Shown here: in pieces, positions 27,884-38,342 of the stretch
Position numbering within the stretch: position 1 is the first letter of the stretch
Layout of the letters: each line of letters starts with the position of its first letter
Assembly: GCA_016182845.1 (NCBI GenBank)
Contig: JACPFT010000005.1
Location: 248,001 to 312,000, forward strand
DNA from: Gammaproteobacteria bacterium
Lineage (GTDB): Bacteria; Pseudomonadota; Gammaproteobacteria; Enterobacterales; Permianibacteraceae
Direction of reading: 5' to 3'
DNA length: 64,000 nucleotides
Notes under the pieces: generated by a model
Told to the model about the DNA's origin: nothing
What the model saw: the letters and a program-made list of their open reading frames with translations, nothing else
The model's database searches: none
Translations under genes and position numbers: made by a program

Positions 27884-29059
27884 ATGCACGGCGTTTCTGT
27901 TCTAGGCTCCACCGGCTCCATCGGCCTCAGCACCCTGGATGTGCTATCCCGCCATCCGGAGCGTTTCCGGGTCGTCGCCCTGAGCGCCAACCACAATGTG
28001 GAGCGTCTGGCCGAGCAATGCCTGCGCTTCAAGCCCGAGCTTGCGGTCATGGCCGATGCCCAGGCGGCAGGCCGTCTCGCCGAGCGGCTCAAGGCGGCTT
28101 GTCCGGAAACCCGCGTCCTGGCCGGCGAAGAGGGCCTGCTGGAGGCCGCCGCCCATCCAGAGGCCCAGAGCGTCATGGCCGCCATCGTCGGCGCGGCCGG
28201 CCTGCTGCCCACCCTGGCGGCGGTGCGCGCCGGCAAGCGCGTGCTGCTCGCCAACAAGGAAGCCCTGGTCATGTCCGGGCAGCTGTTCATGGACGCGGTG
28301 CATGCCCACGGCGCGACCCTGTTGCCCATCGACTCCGAGCACAATGCCGTGTTCCAGTGCATGCCGACGGGCTTCGACCAGGGCCTGGCTCGGGTCGGCG
28401 TGCGCCGCATCCTGCTCACCGGCTCCGGCGGCCCCTTCCGCAGCCTGCCGCTGGAGCAGCTGCCGTCGGTGACCCCGGAACAGGCCTGCAAGCATCCGAA
28501 CTGGAGCATGGGCCGCAAGATCTCGGTGGACTCCGCCACCATGATGAACAAGGGCCTGGAAGTCATCGAGGCGCGCTGGCTGTTCGACGCCGAACCTTCG
28601 CGCATCGCCGTGGTCCTACACCCGCAGAGCGTGATCCACTCCATGGTGGAGTACCTGGACGGCTCCGTGCTGGCGCAGATGGGCCAGCCGGACATGCGCA
28701 CGCCCATAGCCCATGCCCTGGCCTGGCCCGAGCGCATGGACTCGGGCGTCAGCCCGCTGGATCTGGTGGCCCAGGGCCGCCTGGATTTCGAGGCGCCGGA
28801 CCTGGGCCGGTTCCCCTGCCTGGGACTGGCCTACGAGGCCTTGAACCTGGGCGGCACGGCCATGGCGGTGCTCAATGCCGCCAATGAAATCGCGGTGGCG
28901 GCCTTCCTGGACGGCGCGATACGCTTCACGGATATCGCCGCCTGCAACGAGGCGGTGCTAAGAGCCTGTACCGGCGGTCAGGCCGAAACGCTGGAAGGCG
29001 TGCTGGCGGCCGATGCCGAGGCACGGCGCCGTGCCGGTGAGTGGTTGAAGTGCCGTTGA
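27884..29059 (+). CDS. dxr: 1-deoxy-D-xylulose 5-phosphate reductoisomerase
   Basis: Committed enzyme of the MEP isoprenoid pathway, 391 residues (E. coli 398). The NADPH motif is [14 protein letters not shown] at the N-terminus. The metal and substrate region contains [18 protein letters not shown] and [18 protein letters not shown] chose ATG 27884 with GAGGAGCGAGGG before it; an ATG 15 bases earlier overlaps the cdsA stop. Its place after cdsA (frr-uppS-cdsA-dxr) follows the Pseudomonas order, not that of E. coli where dxr precedes uppS. It supplies precursors for UppS next door. Confidence 0.97.
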   Translation: MHGVSVLGSTGSIGLSTLDVLSRHPERFRVVALSANHNVERLAEQCLRFKPELAVMADAQAAGRLAERLKAACPETRVLAGEEGLLEAAAHPEAQSVMAAIVGAAGLLPTLAAVRAGKRVLLANKEALVMSGQLFMDAVHAHGATLLPIDSEHNAVFQCMPTGFDQGLARVGVRRILLTGSGGPFRSLPLEQLPSVTPEQACKHPNWSMGRKISVDSATMMNKGLEVIEARWLFDAEPSRIAVVLHPQSVIHSMVEYLDGSVLAQMGQPDMRTPIAHALAWPERMDSGVSPLDLVAQGRLDFEAPDLGRFPCLGLAYEALNLGGTAMAVLNAANEIAVAAFLDGAIRFTDIAACNEAVLRACTGGQAETLEGVLAADAEARRRAGEWLKCR

Positions 29060-29088
29060 CGATGCCGCGCAGGCGGTGGAGGTAAGTG

Positions 29089-30447
29089 ATGTCGGGCATT
29101 CTGTGGAACGGTTTCTTCCTGGTGGTCGCACTCGGCCTCCTGGTGACCGTGCACGAGTTCGGCCATTTCTGGGTGGCGAGGCGCTGTGGCGTCAAGGTCT
29201 TGTGCTTCTCCATCGGTTTCGGCACGCCGCTGTGGCGGCGTATCGGTCGCGACGGCACGGAATACCAGATCGCCGCCATTCCCCTGGGCGGTTATGTGAA
29301 GATGCTGGACGAGCGCGAGGCGCCGGTCGATGCGGCCGAGCTTCAGTTCGCATTCAACCGCCAGCCCGTAGTGTCGCGCATCGCCATCGTCGCGGCAGGA
29401 CCGCTGTGCAACTTCCTGTTCGCCATCCTGGCCTATTCCCTGATGTACATGGTGGGCATCACCACCCTGAAGCCGATCCTGGGGGACATCGATCCCGCCA
29501 GCATCGCCGGCCGCGCGGGCTTACGGGCCGGCGAGCAGATTCAGCGCATGGACGGCCGCGAGATCCAGAGCTGGGAGGATGTGACTTTCGCCGCCGTGGC
29601 GCGGGTGGGGGAAACCACGCCCCTGGTCCTGGAGACCCGCGTCAAGGGGACGGACGGAACCCGCCGCTACGAGCTGGATATTTCCGCCTGGCGGCTGAAT
29701 GGTAAGGAGCCCGACGTCCTGGGCTCCCTGGGCCTGAAACCAGTGGAGCCGAAGATTCCGGCCGTGCTCGCCGAAGTGGCGGAGAACGAACCAGCCGGCA
29801 AGGCCGGCCTGAAGATCGGCGACAAAGTGCTGAGCGTCGACGGCAAGCCCGTCGCGGACTGGCCGGAGCTGGTGCGACAGATCACGGCCAGCCCGGAACG
29901 AAAGCTGAGGCTGACAGTCGAACGGGCGGGCCAAAAACAGCACCTGGATGTCACGCCCCGTGCCGCGACCGGCGAGGACGGCAAGCCCATCGGCCTCCTG
30001 GGCGTGCGCCCGGTGGTGCCGGCGGGATTGTCGGACCTGCAACATCGGGTACAATTCGGACCCCTGGACGCGGTCTGGCGCGGTGCCGGCAAGACCTGGG
30101 AAGTCAGCGTGCTGAGCCTCAAGATGCTGGGCAAGCTGGTGACCGGTTCGGTGCCGGTGGACAGCATCAGCGGCCCCATCAGCATCGCTCAGGGAGCTGG
30201 CGCCTCGGCCCGCATCGGGCTTGAGTATTTTTTGAGCTTTTTGGCCCTCATTAGCATAAATCTAGGGTTAATCAACCTCTTGCCGATTCCGGTGCTGGAT
30301 GGGGGGCACTTAATGTATTACCTTATTGAGTCGGTTCGAGGCCGGCCATTATCCGAGCGCATGCAGGAATGGGGACTCAGACTGGGCATGAGCCTGGTGC
30401 TGGGATTGATGTTGGTGGCGGTCTATAACGACCTGGCGCGCCTGTAA
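29089..30447 (+). CDS. rseP: RIP metalloprotease RseP
   Basis: Site-2 intramembrane zinc protease that cleaves RseA and releases sigma E in the envelope stress response. The 452-residue product has the zinc motif HEFGH in its first helix (residues about 20-24), two tandem periplasmic PDZ domains (about 115-200 and 215-305), and the third zinc ligand region LLPIPVLDGGH. GGAGGTAAGTG precedes ATG 29089; GTG 29086 is an alternative. It sits immediately before bamA, whose folding state feeds the same stress pathway. Confidence 0.97.
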   Translation: MSGILWNGFFLVVALGLLVTVHEFGHFWVARRCGVKVLCFSIGFGTPLWRRIGRDGTEYQIAAIPLGGYVKMLDEREAPVDAAELQFAFNRQPVVSRIAIVAAGPLCNFLFAILAYSLMYMVGITTLKPILGDIDPASIAGRAGLRAGEQIQRMDGREIQSWEDVTFAAVARVGETTPLVLETRVKGTDGTRRYELDISAWRLNGKEPDVLGSLGLKPVEPKIPAVLAEVAENEPAGKAGLKIGDKVLSVDGKPVADWPELVRQITASPERKLRLTVERAGQKQHLDVTPRAATGEDGKPIGLLGVRPVVPAGLSDLQHRVQFGPLDAVWRGAGKTWEVSVLSLKMLGKLVTGSVPVDSISGPISIAQGAGASARIGLEYFLSFLALISINLGLINLLPIPVLDGGHLMYYLIESVRGRPLSERMQEWGLRLGMSLVLGLMLVAVYNDLARL

Positions 30448-30476
30448 AAAAACCGACCGAAGTGAAGACAACAAGA

Positions 30477-32948
30477 ATGCTTATCAAGCGATCCGCCCTG
30501 GCCGTCGCCCTCAGCCTGGCCGCCGTCTCGAATGCCTATGCCGTGGAACCCTTCGTCGTGCGCGATATCCGCGTGGAAGGCCTGCAGCGCGTCGAGCTCG
30601 GCACCTTCCATACCTATCTGCCGCTCAAGGTCGGCGAGTCGGTCGATGACTCGCGCATTCCGGCCATCATCCGCGCCCTGTACCGCTCCGGATCCTTCGA
30701 GAACATCGAAGTGGCCCGCTCCGGCGACACTATGGTGTTCAATGTGCTTGAGCGTCCTACCATCTCCGCGTTGAGCTTTACCGGCAACAAGCAGCTCAAG
30801 ACCGAGGACTTGGAGAAGGGCCTGAAAAGCTCCGGTATCGCCAAGGGCGAAGTTCTGAGCTCGGCCGTGCTCTCCAAGATCGAACAGGAGCTGGAAAGCC
30901 AGTATTTCTCCCGAGGCCGTTATTCGGCCAAGGTCAAGGCGGTGGTCAACCGCCTGCCGCGCAACCGAGTCGACATCAAGTTCGTCATCAACGAGGGTGA
31001 GGCGGCCACCATCCGCCAGATCAACATCGTCGGCAACCGCGTATTCGGTGACGAGGCGCTGCTCAAGCGCTTCGAACTCACGACCGGCGGCTTGTTTTCC
31101 TTCTTCACCGACGACAACCAATACGCCAAGGAAAAACTCTCCGGCGACTTGGAAAAGTTGCGCTCCTATTACCTCGACCGCGGTTATGCCAAGTTCCAGG
31201 TAGTGTCCACCCAGGTGTCCATTACGCCGGACAAGCATGGGGTTTTTATCACCATCAACATCGACGAGGGTGAAAAGTACAAGGTCAAGGATTTCAAGCT
31301 GTCCGGCAGTCTGATTCTTCCGGAGGCCGAACTTCGGCAGCTGGTTCCGCTGGGCGAGGGCAGCACCTACTCCGGCGCCCTGATCACCTTCGCCGAAGAA
31401 GCCATCACCAACCGCCTGGGCGCCGAGGGCTATGGTTTCGCCAAGGTGCAGACCATTCCGGAAATCGACGATGCAAAGAAGGAAGTGTCTCTGAACTTCT
31501 TCGTTAATCCGGGCAATCGCGTCTACGTGCGCCGCGTCAACTTCAAGGGTAATAACAAGACCGCCGACGAGGTCCTGCGCCGCGAAATGCGCCAGATGGA
31601 AGGCGGCTGGCTCAATAACCAGCAGGTTGAACTGTCCAAGACCCGATTGGAGCGCCTCAGCTACTTCGAGGAGGTCAAGGTGGAGACGCCGCGCCTGCCC
31701 GGTAGCGACGACCAGGTAGACATCGAGTTCGAAGTGAAGGAGCGCGCTTCGGGCCAGCTTTCCGGCGGTATCGGCTATTCCCAGAACGGCGGCTTTCTGT
31801 TCAATGCCGGCATTTCCCAGGATAACTTCCTGGGCAGCGGCAAACAGGTTGCCCTGTCGGTCGACAAGAGTTCCTTTCTGGATAACATCAATATCGGCTA
31901 TCAGGACCCGTATTTCACCGATGATGGTGTCAGCCAGGGATTCAGCATTTTCTACCGTAAGACCGACCTTGGCAGGCTGCGTGTCTCTACCTACACCACC
32001 GACACTACTGGTGGCCAGATCGATTTCGGCCTGCCGCTCAACGAATTCAACCGGATTGGCACCTCGCTGACCCTGCAAAACACTACCATCAATGCCCGCG
32101 GCTTCGTCTCCGAGCAGGTTGAAGATTTCTTCAAATCCTACAACCAGGACCCGGGCATAGACTCCTCGCTGAATTTCGATGTGTTGAAGGTTGGTGCCTT
32201 CTGGCAACATAACAGCCTCAATCGCGGGATTTTCCCCACGGCCGGCAATTTCCAATCGCTGTCGGCCGATGTGGCGACACCAGCGGGCGACTTGGAGTAT
32301 TACAAACTCAACTATCGCCTGCGCCACTACATCCCGATTTCCCGTTCCGGCTGGTCGGTCTATCTGCGCGGCGAACTGGGTTATGGCAATGGTCTGGGCG
32401 AAACCGATTCCGGCGCCGACGCCAAGCTGCCATTTTTCGAAAACTATTTCGCAGGCGGCTTCAACACCGTGCGTGGTTTCGAGGACAACGTGATTGGTCC
32501 CCACGAAATCCAGCGTCTGGCGACAACGACATCCGACCCGAGCGGTACGGGCCCGAGTATCCCTCTGCCCCCGCCTTTCGATTTTGTCACCGACCCGACC
32601 CGTACGCGAACGATTGGCGGTAATGCGCGTGCCTTGGCCAGCGCTGAGCTGATTTTCCCGACGCCTTTCGCTGCAGGCAATAATTCGGTTCGCACCAGCC
32701 TGTTCGTCGATGCCGGCCATGTCTGGGATACGGAGTTCGATCGCGAGCGCTTCAGTGATTTGTCGGCAACGGAGTTCGCCAAGATTCCGGATTACTCCGA
32801 TGCCGGGGAATTCCGCGTGTCCGCCGGTTTCGCGGTGCAGTGGATTTCCCCGCTGGCGCCGATGACTTTCAGCGTCTCCAAGCCGCTCAAAGATGTGGAA
32901 GGGGATGACACGAAGGTCTTCCAGTTTAACTTAGGTCAGTCTTTCTAG
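30477..32948 (+). CDS. bamA: Outer membrane protein assembly factor BamA
   Basis: Core of the BAM complex that folds beta-barrel proteins into the outer membrane. The signal peptide MLIKRSALAVALSLAAVSNAYA is followed by five POTRA domains (about residues 24-420; the first starts FVVRDIRVEGLQR) and a C-terminal 16-strand barrel. The protein ends in the barrel signature FQFNLGQSF with terminal Phe. A GTG at 30462 would add five residues; no start has a clear ribosome site. The partner BamC is at 57.7 kb. The barrel holds a Pro-rich loop (SIPLPPPFDF) near residue 695. Confidence 0.97.
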   Translation: MLIKRSALAVALSLAAVSNAYAVEPFVVRDIRVEGLQRVELGTFHTYLPLKVGESVDDSRIPAIIRALYRSGSFENIEVARSGDTMVFNVLERPTISALSFTGNKQLKTEDLEKGLKSSGIAKGEVLSSAVLSKIEQELESQYFSRGRYSAKVKAVVNRLPRNRVDIKFVINEGEAATIRQINIVGNRVFGDEALLKRFELTTGGLFSFFTDDNQYAKEKLSGDLEKLRSYYLDRGYAKFQVVSTQVSITPDKHGVFITINIDEGEKYKVKDFKLSGSLILPEAELRQLVPLGEGSTYSGALITFAEEAITNRLGAEGYGFAKVQTIPEIDDAKKEVSLNFFVNPGNRVYVRRVNFKGNNKTADEVLRREMRQMEGGWLNNQQVELSKTRLERLSYFEEVKVETPRLPGSDDQVDIEFEVKERASGQLSGGIGYSQNGGFLFNAGISQDNFLGSGKQVALSVDKSSFLDNINIGYQDPYFTDDGVSQGFSIFYRKTDLGRLRVSTYTTDTTGGQIDFGLPLNEFNRIGTSLTLQNTTINARGFVSEQVEDFFKSYNQDPGIDSSLNFDVLKVGAFWQHNSLNRGIFPTAGNFQSLSADVATPAGDLEYYKLNYRLRHYIPISRSGWSVYLRGELGYGNGLGETDSGADAKLPFFENYFAGGFNTVRGFEDNVIGPHEIQRLATTTSDPSGTGPSIPLPPPFDFVTDPTRTRTIGGNARALASAELIFPTPFAAGNNSVRTSLFVDAGHVWDTEFDRERFSDLSATEFAKIPDYSDAGEFRVSAGFAVQWISPLAPMTFSVSKPLKDVEGDDTKVFQFNLGQSF

Positions 32949-32976
32949 TTCGATTTCAAGGATTAAGGAGCCCATT

Positions 32977-33492
32977 TTGAACAAGCTTATCCGTATTGGT
33001 GCGCTGGTTGCCGGTCTGGCGGCTGCGATGCCGATGGCTTCCATCGCCGCTGATCTGAAAATCGGCGTGGTAAACATGCGCGAAGTCATGGCCAAGGCCC
33101 CTCAGCGCGAGGCGATCACCGCGATGCTGAAGAAGGAATTCACGACTCGCCAGGATGAACTGCGCAAGTTGGACAAGCAGATCCAGGGCAAGGTCGAGAA
33201 GGCCCAGCGCGATGCGCCGGTGCTTTCCGCTCAGCAGAAGATCGACATCAAGCGCGAGCTGGAGCAGCTGAATACTGACTTCCGCCTGCGCCAGAAGGCC
33301 TTCGAGGAAGATCTGGGGCGCCGTGACAACGAGGAAGGCCGCAAGCTGTACCTCAAGGTCACCCAGGCCATCGAAAACATCGCCAAGAACGGTGGTTACG
33401 ACATTATCCTGGCTCGCGAAACCGTTCCCTACATCAGCGAACGCGCGGATATCACCAAAGATGTGCTCGGCGCTCTGAGCACCCGCAAGTAA
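32977..33492 (+). CDS. skp: Periplasmic chaperone Skp/OmpH
   Basis: A 171-residue periplasmic chaperone that carries unfolded outer-membrane proteins to BamA. The signal peptide ends MASIAA, then DLKIGVVNMREVM (the short beta body) and long coiled-coil arms at about residues 50-120 (KEFTTRQDELRKLDKQIQGK and following heptads), closing with the C-terminal strand GGYDIILAR. The start codon is TTG, but AAGGAG six bases upstream makes it convincing. It lies between bamA and lpxD as in E. coli. Confidence 0.95.
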   Translation: MNKLIRIGALVAGLAAAMPMASIAADLKIGVVNMREVMAKAPQREAITAMLKKEFTTRQDELRKLDKQIQGKVEKAQRDAPVLSAQQKIDIKRELEQLNTDFRLRQKAFEEDLGRRDNEEGRKLYLKVTQAIENIAKNGGYDIILARETVPYISERADITKDVLGALSTRK

Positions 33493-33504
33493 GCGAGCGG
33501 GCGG

Positions 33505-34518
33505 ATGTTGACGCTAGGAGCCATAGCCGAACACCTGGGCGCCGCGTGCCGAGGCGACTCCGGCCGCCTAATCGACGGAGTGGCGACCCTGAGTTCGGCC
33601 GGGCCTAGCCAGATCGCGTTTCTGTCCAACCCGGCGTATCGGGCGCAACTGGCCGCCACGAAGGCGGGCGCGGTGATTCTCGCGCCCACCCTGGCGGATG
33701 AGTGCCCGGTGGATGCCCTGCTGATGCAAAACCCCTACCTGGGATTTGCGCAAGTGGCCAGCTTGCTCGACCGGTCGCCGCCTCCCGCCACTGGATGCCA
33801 TGGCTCGGCCATCGTGCATCCGACGGCGGTAGTCGAGCCTTCGGCCCATTTGGGACCGAACTGCGTCGTCGAAGCCGGAGCCTATGTCGGCGCCAACGTG
33901 GCGGTAGGCGCGGGCTGCGTGGTCGGCCCGGGGGCTCGGGTTGGCGCGGATAGCCGTTTGTGGGCCAATGTCACGCTGTACCACGGGGTTCGCATCGGCG
34001 AGCGCTGTATTTTGCATAGCGGGGTGGTCATCGGCAGCGACGGCTTCGGCTTTGCTCAAGATCGTGGCCAATGGGTCAAAATTCCGCAAACCGGTACCGT
34101 CATCGTCGAAGATGAAGTGGAGATCGGCGCCAATACGGTGATCGACCGCGGCGCCCTGGACGATACCCGCATCGGTCGCGGCGTGAAGCTGGATAATTTG
34201 ATTCAAGTAGCGCACAACGTGCAGATTGGCGAGAACACGGCCATCGCGGGATGTACGGCCATCGCCGGCAGCACGCGCGTCGGCCGGAATTGCACCATCG
34301 CCGGCGGAGTGGGGATTGTGGGCCACATCGAGATCGCCGATCGCGTGCATGTGGCGGCCATGACCCTAGTCACCAAATCGATTACCGAAGCCGGCGCAGT
34401 GGCTTCAGGGACCGGGATGTTGCCGGTCGCCGAATGGAAAAAGAGTGTTGCTCGTTTCCGCCAGTTGGACGATATGGCACGCCGGCTGCGGCGCCTCGAA
34501 GCACTCATACATAAATAA
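33505..34518 (+). CDS. lpxD: UDP-3-O-(3-hydroxyacyl)glucosamine N-acyltransferase
   Basis: Third step of lipid A synthesis. The 337 residues consist of an N-terminal uridine-binding domain (about 1-100), a left-handed beta-helix of hexapeptides (about 105-300; VHPTAVVEPSAHLGPNCVVE), and a C-terminal helix (FRQLDDMARRLRRLEALI). The catalytic His is in LIQVAHNVQIG. It lies 12 bases after skp and is part of the lpxD-fabZ-lpxA-lpxB set. Confidence 0.97.
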   Translation: MLTLGAIAEHLGAACRGDSGRLIDGVATLSSAGPSQIAFLSNPAYRAQLAATKAGAVILAPTLADECPVDALLMQNPYLGFAQVASLLDRSPPPATGCHGSAIVHPTAVVEPSAHLGPNCVVEAGAYVGANVAVGAGCVVGPGARVGADSRLWANVTLYHGVRIGERCILHSGVVIGSDGFGFAQDRGQWVKIPQTGTVIVEDEVEIGANTVIDRGALDDTRIGRGVKLDNLIQVAHNVQIGENTAIAGCTAIAGSTRVGRNCTIAGGVGIVGHIEIADRVHVAAMTLVTKSITEAGAVASGTGMLPVAEWKKSVARFRQLDDMARRLRRLEALIHK

Positions 34519-34547
34519 GCGGCCGACTGGCCGTTATGGATTAGGAC

Positions 34548-35015
34548 ATGACTGTGACCAACGAACTGAACAGCCTCGATATTTACGAGGTGCTCAAGCA
34601 TCTTCCCCACCGCTATCCGTTCCTTCTGGTGGATCGGGTGTTGGACTACAAGCCGGGCGAGTACTTGGTTGCCGTCAAGAACGTGACCTATAACGAACCG
34701 TTTTTCCCCGGGCATTTCCCTCATCGTCCGGTGATGCCGGGCGTGTTGATTCTCGAAGCCATGGCGCAGGCGACGGGGATCCTGGCGTTCAAGACGACGG
34801 GTACGGTTCCGGACGAAAAGTCCCTGTATTATTTTGTCGGCATCGACGATGCGCGCTTTAAGTTGCCGGTGGAACCGGGCGACCAGATGATCATGGAAGT
34901 CCGTGTGATGACCACTAAGCGCGGCGTGTGGAAATTCTCGGCCGAGGCCAAGGTCGATGGCAAGGTCGCGTGTTCCGCCGTGCTGATGTGCGCCCAAAAG
35001 GAGATCCTGCCGTGA
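34548..35015 (+). CDS. fabZ: (3R)-hydroxyacyl-ACP dehydratase FabZ
   Basis: Fatty-acid elongation dehydratase of 155 residues with a hot-dog fold. The catalytic His is in [14 protein letters not shown] and the catalytic Glu in [11 protein letters not shown]. The N-terminal [20 protein letters not shown] is typical of FabZ rather than FabA. Its position between lpxD and lpxA reflects shared use of 3-hydroxyacyl-ACP by lipid A and phospholipid synthesis. The stop overlaps the lpxA start by four bases (GTGA). Confidence 0.97.
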   Translation: MTVTNELNSLDIYEVLKHLPHRYPFLLVDRVLDYKPGEYLVAVKNVTYNEPFFPGHFPHRPVMPGVLILEAMAQATGILAFKTTGTVPDEKSLYYFVGIDDARFKLPVEPGDQMIMEVRVMTTKRGVWKFSAEAKVDGKVACSAVLMCAQKEILP

Positions 35016-35782
35016 TTCATCCGACCGCGATTATCGATCCCAAGGCGCGGATCGGTGTCGATGTCGAGATCGGGCCTTACTCCATCGTGGGTCCCGATGT
35101 CGAAATCGGCGATGGAACCTGGATTGGTCCCCATGTGGTATTGAAGGGGCCGACCGTCATCGGTCGCGGTAACAAGATTTTCCAGTTCGCCTCGGTGGGC
35201 GAGGATTGCCAGGACAAGAAATTCCGTGGTGAACCGACCCGCCTGGTGATCGGCGACAACAACGTGATTCGCGAGTCGGTGACGATTCATCGCGGCACAA
35301 CTCAGGATCAGGGCCTTACGCAGATCGGCAACAACAATCTGCTCATGGCCTATGTGCATGTCGCCCATGATTGCATGGTTGGCAATGGCGTTATTCTCGC
35401 CAATAACGCCACGCTGGCCGGCCATGTTCAAGTCGGCGATTTCGTGATTCTCGGCGGTTTTACCGGCGTGCACCAATTCTGCCATATCGGCGCCCATGCC
35501 TTTTCGGCGGTCAGTTCCGTGGTGCTGAAGGATGTGCCGCCGTATCTGATGATCGCCGGTCATAATGCCGAGCCCCACGGCCTCAATACCGAAGGCTTGC
35601 GCCGCCGGGGCTATTCGGCGGAAACCATCGCCAACCTGCGTCGCGCCTACAAGATCATTTACCGCCAGGGTCTGACCGTTCAGGCGGCGCTGCCGCAGCT
35701 GGAGGCCATGATCGGCGAGTGCCCGGAAGTCCAGCTGTTCGTGGATTTCCTGAAGACCTCGACGCGCGGAATTATTCGTTAA
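35012..35782 (+). CDS. lpxA: UDP-N-acetylglucosamine acyltransferase
   Basis: First enzyme of lipid A synthesis, 256 residues (E. coli 262). It is a left-handed beta-helix of hexapeptides (residues about 1-185, from [20 protein letters not shown]), with the catalytic His in [13 protein letters not shown] and a C-terminal helical domain ([18 protein letters not shown]). The start is GTG, overlapping fabZ by GTGA and preceded by AAAGGAG. A palindromic repeat separates it from lpxB, an unusual interruption. Confidence 0.97.
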   Translation: MIHPTAIIDPKARIGVDVEIGPYSIVGPDVEIGDGTWIGPHVVLKGPTVIGRGNKIFQFASVGEDCQDKKFRGEPTRLVIGDNNVIRESVTIHRGTTQDQGLTQIGNNNLLMAYVHVAHDCMVGNGVILANNATLAGHVQVGDFVILGGFTGVHQFCHIGAHAFSAVSSVVLKDVPPYLMIAGHNAEPHGLNTEGLRRRGYSAETIANLRRAYKIIYRQGLTVQAALPQLEAMIGECPEVQLFVDFLKTSTRGIIR

Positions 35783-35788
35783 CAAGAA

Positions 35789-35866
35789 TTAACCGCAAAG
35801 GCCGCTAAGACCGCGAAGGATCTCGTCATGCGATTTCTTTGCGGCCTTAGCGGCCTTTGCGGTTCA
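35789..35866. repeat. Palindromic repeat, copy 2 (lpxA-lpxB spacer)
   Basis: The left arm AACCGCAAAGGCCGCTAAG... (35791-35818) pairs with the right arm CTTTGCGGCCTTAGCGG... (35837-35864) across an 18-base loop. The arms are made of 9-base units of the form CGC-N-AAG-N. It is the same family as the elements at 17987 and 42648. It lies inside the lpx gene run, ending 16 bases before the lpxB start. Confidence 0.88.
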
Positions 35867-35882
35867 TCAATATGGTGTTTTC

Positions 35883-37040
35883 ATGGGCGAAAACGTAAAG
35901 CACGTAGCCATTGTCGCCGGGGAAATGTCCGGGGATTTATTGGGCGCCGGCCTGATGGACGCCCTGCGTCAGCGTTTCCCCAACGCGCGGTTCTCCGGGA
36001 TAGGCGGACCGCAGATGTTGGCGCGTGGCTTCGAGAGTCACTACTCCATGGACCGCTTGGCGGTGATGGGGCTGGTTGAGGTCCTGGGGCGTCTGCCTGA
36101 GCTCCTGCGCATTCGCAAATCCCTGCGAGAACGCTATCTTGCCGAAAGGCCCGACGTGTTCATCGGCATCGATTCGCCGGATTTCAATCTGGGGCTGGAG
36201 CTGGCTCTGCGCCGGGGCGGCGTGAAGACCGTGCATTATGTCAGCCCGTCGATCTGGGCCTGGCGGCCGGAGCGTGTGCACAAGATCCGCGAGGCGGTCG
36301 AACACGTGCTTTGCCTGTTGCCTTTCGAACCCGCGTTTTACGAGAAGGCGGCGGTGCCCGCGACCTTTGTCGGTCATCCGCTGGCCGACATGCTTCCGGT
36401 CGAGAGCGAGCAACGCGTCGCCCGCCAGACACTGGGCCTCCCGGAGGACGGTTTCGTCGTGGCCTTGCTGCCCGGTAGCCGGGGCACGGAGCTGAAATTC
36501 CTGGCCGAACCGATGATTCGCGCGGCGCGGCTCTGCCTGCAGCGTTTTCCCGATCTGCAATTCGTTGCGCCCATGGTCAACGGGCGGCGCCAGCAGCAGT
36601 TCGAGGCCGTCTTGAACCGCATCGATCCGGATCTGCCGGTGCGCCTGGTGTCCGGTCGTTCCCGCGAGGTCATGGCCGCCGCCGACGTGGTGCTCTTGGC
36701 CTCGGGAACGGCGACCCTGGAGGCCATGCTGCTCAAGCGGCCCATGGTCGTGGCCTACCGCATGGCCTGGCTGACGGTGAAGCTCCTGCGGCCGAAGATC
36801 TCGCTCAAGCATTTTTCCCTGCCCAATCTGCTGGCTGGCGAGGCCCTGGTGCCGGAGCTCTTGCAGGAGGACTGCACGGCGGAAAAGCTCGCCGAGGCGG
36901 TGTTGTCCTGGCTGGAGCATCCGGAGCGCGGCGAGGCCCTGCGGGCGCGCTTCACGGCGATGCATCAGGCCCTGCGCCAGAACGCCAATGTTCGCGCCGC
37001 CGAGGTGGTAGCTGGTCTGGCCGAAGGAGTGAAACCGTGA
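35883..37040 (+). CDS. lpxB: Lipid-A-disaccharide synthase
   Basis: GT19 glycosyltransferase joining the two glucosamine units of lipid A, peripheral on the inner membrane, 385 residues. It shows the N-terminal [13 protein letters not shown] motif, the [10 protein letters not shown] and [13 protein letters not shown] segments, and the C-terminal donor site [13 protein letters not shown]. Unlike its neighbours it has no visible Shine-Dalgarno sequence (TATGGTGTTTTC before ATG) and starts just after a large palindromic repeat. Translation could depend on that structure. It overlaps rnhB by four bases. Confidence 0.96.
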   Translation: MGENVKHVAIVAGEMSGDLLGAGLMDALRQRFPNARFSGIGGPQMLARGFESHYSMDRLAVMGLVEVLGRLPELLRIRKSLRERYLAERPDVFIGIDSPDFNLGLELALRRGGVKTVHYVSPSIWAWRPERVHKIREAVEHVLCLLPFEPAFYEKAAVPATFVGHPLADMLPVESEQRVARQTLGLPEDGFVVALLPGSRGTELKFLAEPMIRAARLCLQRFPDLQFVAPMVNGRRQQQFEAVLNRIDPDLPVRLVSGRSREVMAAADVVLLASGTATLEAMLLKRPMVVAYRMAWLTVKLLRPKISLKHFSLPNLLAGEALVPELLQEDCTAEKLAEAVLSWLEHPERGEALRARFTAMHQALRQNANVRAAEVVAGLAEGVKP

Positions 37041-37612
37041 ATTCCGCGATCCTGGTGGCCGGCATCGACGAGGTGGGACGCGGTCCCCTGGCGGGCCCCG
37101 TGATGGCGGCGGCGGTGATCCTGGATCCGGCTAAGCCCATCACCGGCCTGACCGATTCCAAGAAACTTAGCGAGAAGCAGCGCGAGCGCCTGTTCCCGTT
37201 GATCCAGGAGCGCGCCTTGGCCTGGGCCGTGGGCCGTGCCGAGGTCGAGGAAATCGACGCCATCAATATTCTTCAGGCCTCGCTACTGGCCATGCAGCGT
37301 GCCGTCGCCGGCCTGCCCATCGCGCCGGTCCATGCCTTGGTGGACGGTAACCGCTGCCCGGCCTTGCCATGCACGGCCCAAGCCATCGTCAAGGGCGATC
37401 TGACCGAGCCGGCCATCAGCGCCGCGTCCATACTCGCCAAGGTCGTGCGCGACCGGGAAATGGCCGAGCTGGACACCGTCTACCCGGGTTATGGTCTGGC
37501 CAAGCATGCCGGTTACCCGACGGCCAGCCACTTGGAAGCCCTTGCTCGTCTGGGCGTAAGCCCCATCCACCGGCGCAGCTTTGGGCCGGTCAAACGCTTG
37601 TTGATGCGATAA
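37037..37612 (+). CDS. rnhB: Ribonuclease HII
   Basis: Removes RNA from RNA/DNA hybrids and single ribonucleotides from DNA. The 191 residues contain the catalytic acid motif [15 protein letters not shown] (Asp, Glu), the Asp in ALVDGNRCP, and a later Asp in VVRDREM. The start is GTG, overlapping the lpxB stop (GTGA). The 3' end overlaps the convergent DUF2182 gene by 23 bases (37590-37612), so no terminator separates them. Confidence 0.97.
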   Translation: MNSAILVAGIDEVGRGPLAGPVMAAAVILDPAKPITGLTDSKKLSEKQRERLFPLIQERALAWAVGRAEVEEIDAINILQASLLAMQRAVAGLPIAPVHALVDGNRCPALPCTAQAIVKGDLTEPAISAASILAKVVRDREMAELDTVYPGYGLAKHAGYPTASHLEALARLGVSPIHRRSFGPVKRLLMR

Positions 37613-38342
37613 GCGACCACAGGCCGACCGCCACCAGAAGGCCGGCGCTGCCATAGCGCCAGCCCTGGCTCATGGGCAGAATTTTCTCCAGCAGGACCCA
37701 CAGGCTTAAGGCCGCCATGGCCCAGAGGTTCATGGCGCCGGCGACTAGCAGAAGCAGCATCAGCGCCCAGCTGCAGCCCAGGCAATAGAGGCCGTGACCT
37801 AGACCCAGGCGCAAGGCGCCGCCATGACCGTGGCGGCTGAGATATCCGAGGGGGCTTTGGCATTGCCGCTGACAGCTGGTTTTCAGCCGGCTCAGCTGGT
37901 ACAGCCCAGCCAGCAGCAGGGTGAAACCGGACCAGGCCGCGCCCAGACGCAGATGCCAATCCAGGAACCCCAGGCTCTCGCCCAGGGCCTGTAGGCCCGT
38001 CATCAGCAGGGCGAAGCCGCTCCACACCAACGTATAACCGAGCACGAACCAACCCAGTTTGGCGAAGCGCCGTGCGTCCCGGGCCAGGCAGCGGCGGTAG
38101 AGCAGGAAGACCGGTAGGGCTGCCGGCAGCATCATGGCCTGCATCATGATGAGCCACATCAGTGCCGCCGCCAGGGCTTCGGGGCCTGTCCAGTCGGTGG
38201 GCGGCATGGCCATCTCGCCCATGGCGGCCATGTCGTTGGCCGCCTCGACCTGCCACCACCAGGCGGCCAGCGCCAGGGTCAGCACCAAGCCGGCGAAGCC
38301 CCAGTCCTGCCAATCCAGGCGCTTAAGTGTGGTGCCAGTCAT
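37590..38342 (-). CDS. DUF2182 predicted metal-binding membrane protein
   Basis: A 250-residue polytopic membrane protein with about six to seven hydrophobic segments. A Met-rich stretch (AMGEMAMPP and [13 protein letters not shown]) and cysteines in KTSCQRQCQ and [10 protein letters not shown] fit the DUF2182 family, described only as predicted metal-binding integral membrane proteins. The start overlaps the DUF1326 gene by four bases, so the two are coupled. Met and Cys clusters suggest a soft metal such as copper, which is inference. The pair interrupts the rnhB-dnaE order on the opposite strand. Confidence 0.85.
   Translation of the reverse strand: MTGTTLKRLDWQDWGFAGLVLTLALAAWWWQVEAANDMAAMGEMAMPPTDWTGPEALAAALMWLIMMQAMMLPAALPVFLLYRRCLARDARRFAKLGWFVLGYTLVWSGFALLMTGLQALGESLGFLDWHLRLGAAWSGFTLLLAGLYQLSRLKTSCQRQCQSPLGYLSRHGHGGALRLGLGHGLYCLGCSWALMLLLLVAGAMNLWAMAALSLWVLLEKILPMSQGWRYGSAGLLVAVGLWSLIASTSV

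Noticed and set aside
30423-32720. Minus-strand frame of 765 codons within bamA
   Set aside because: It is antisense to BamA, whose POTRA and barrel signatures are intact.
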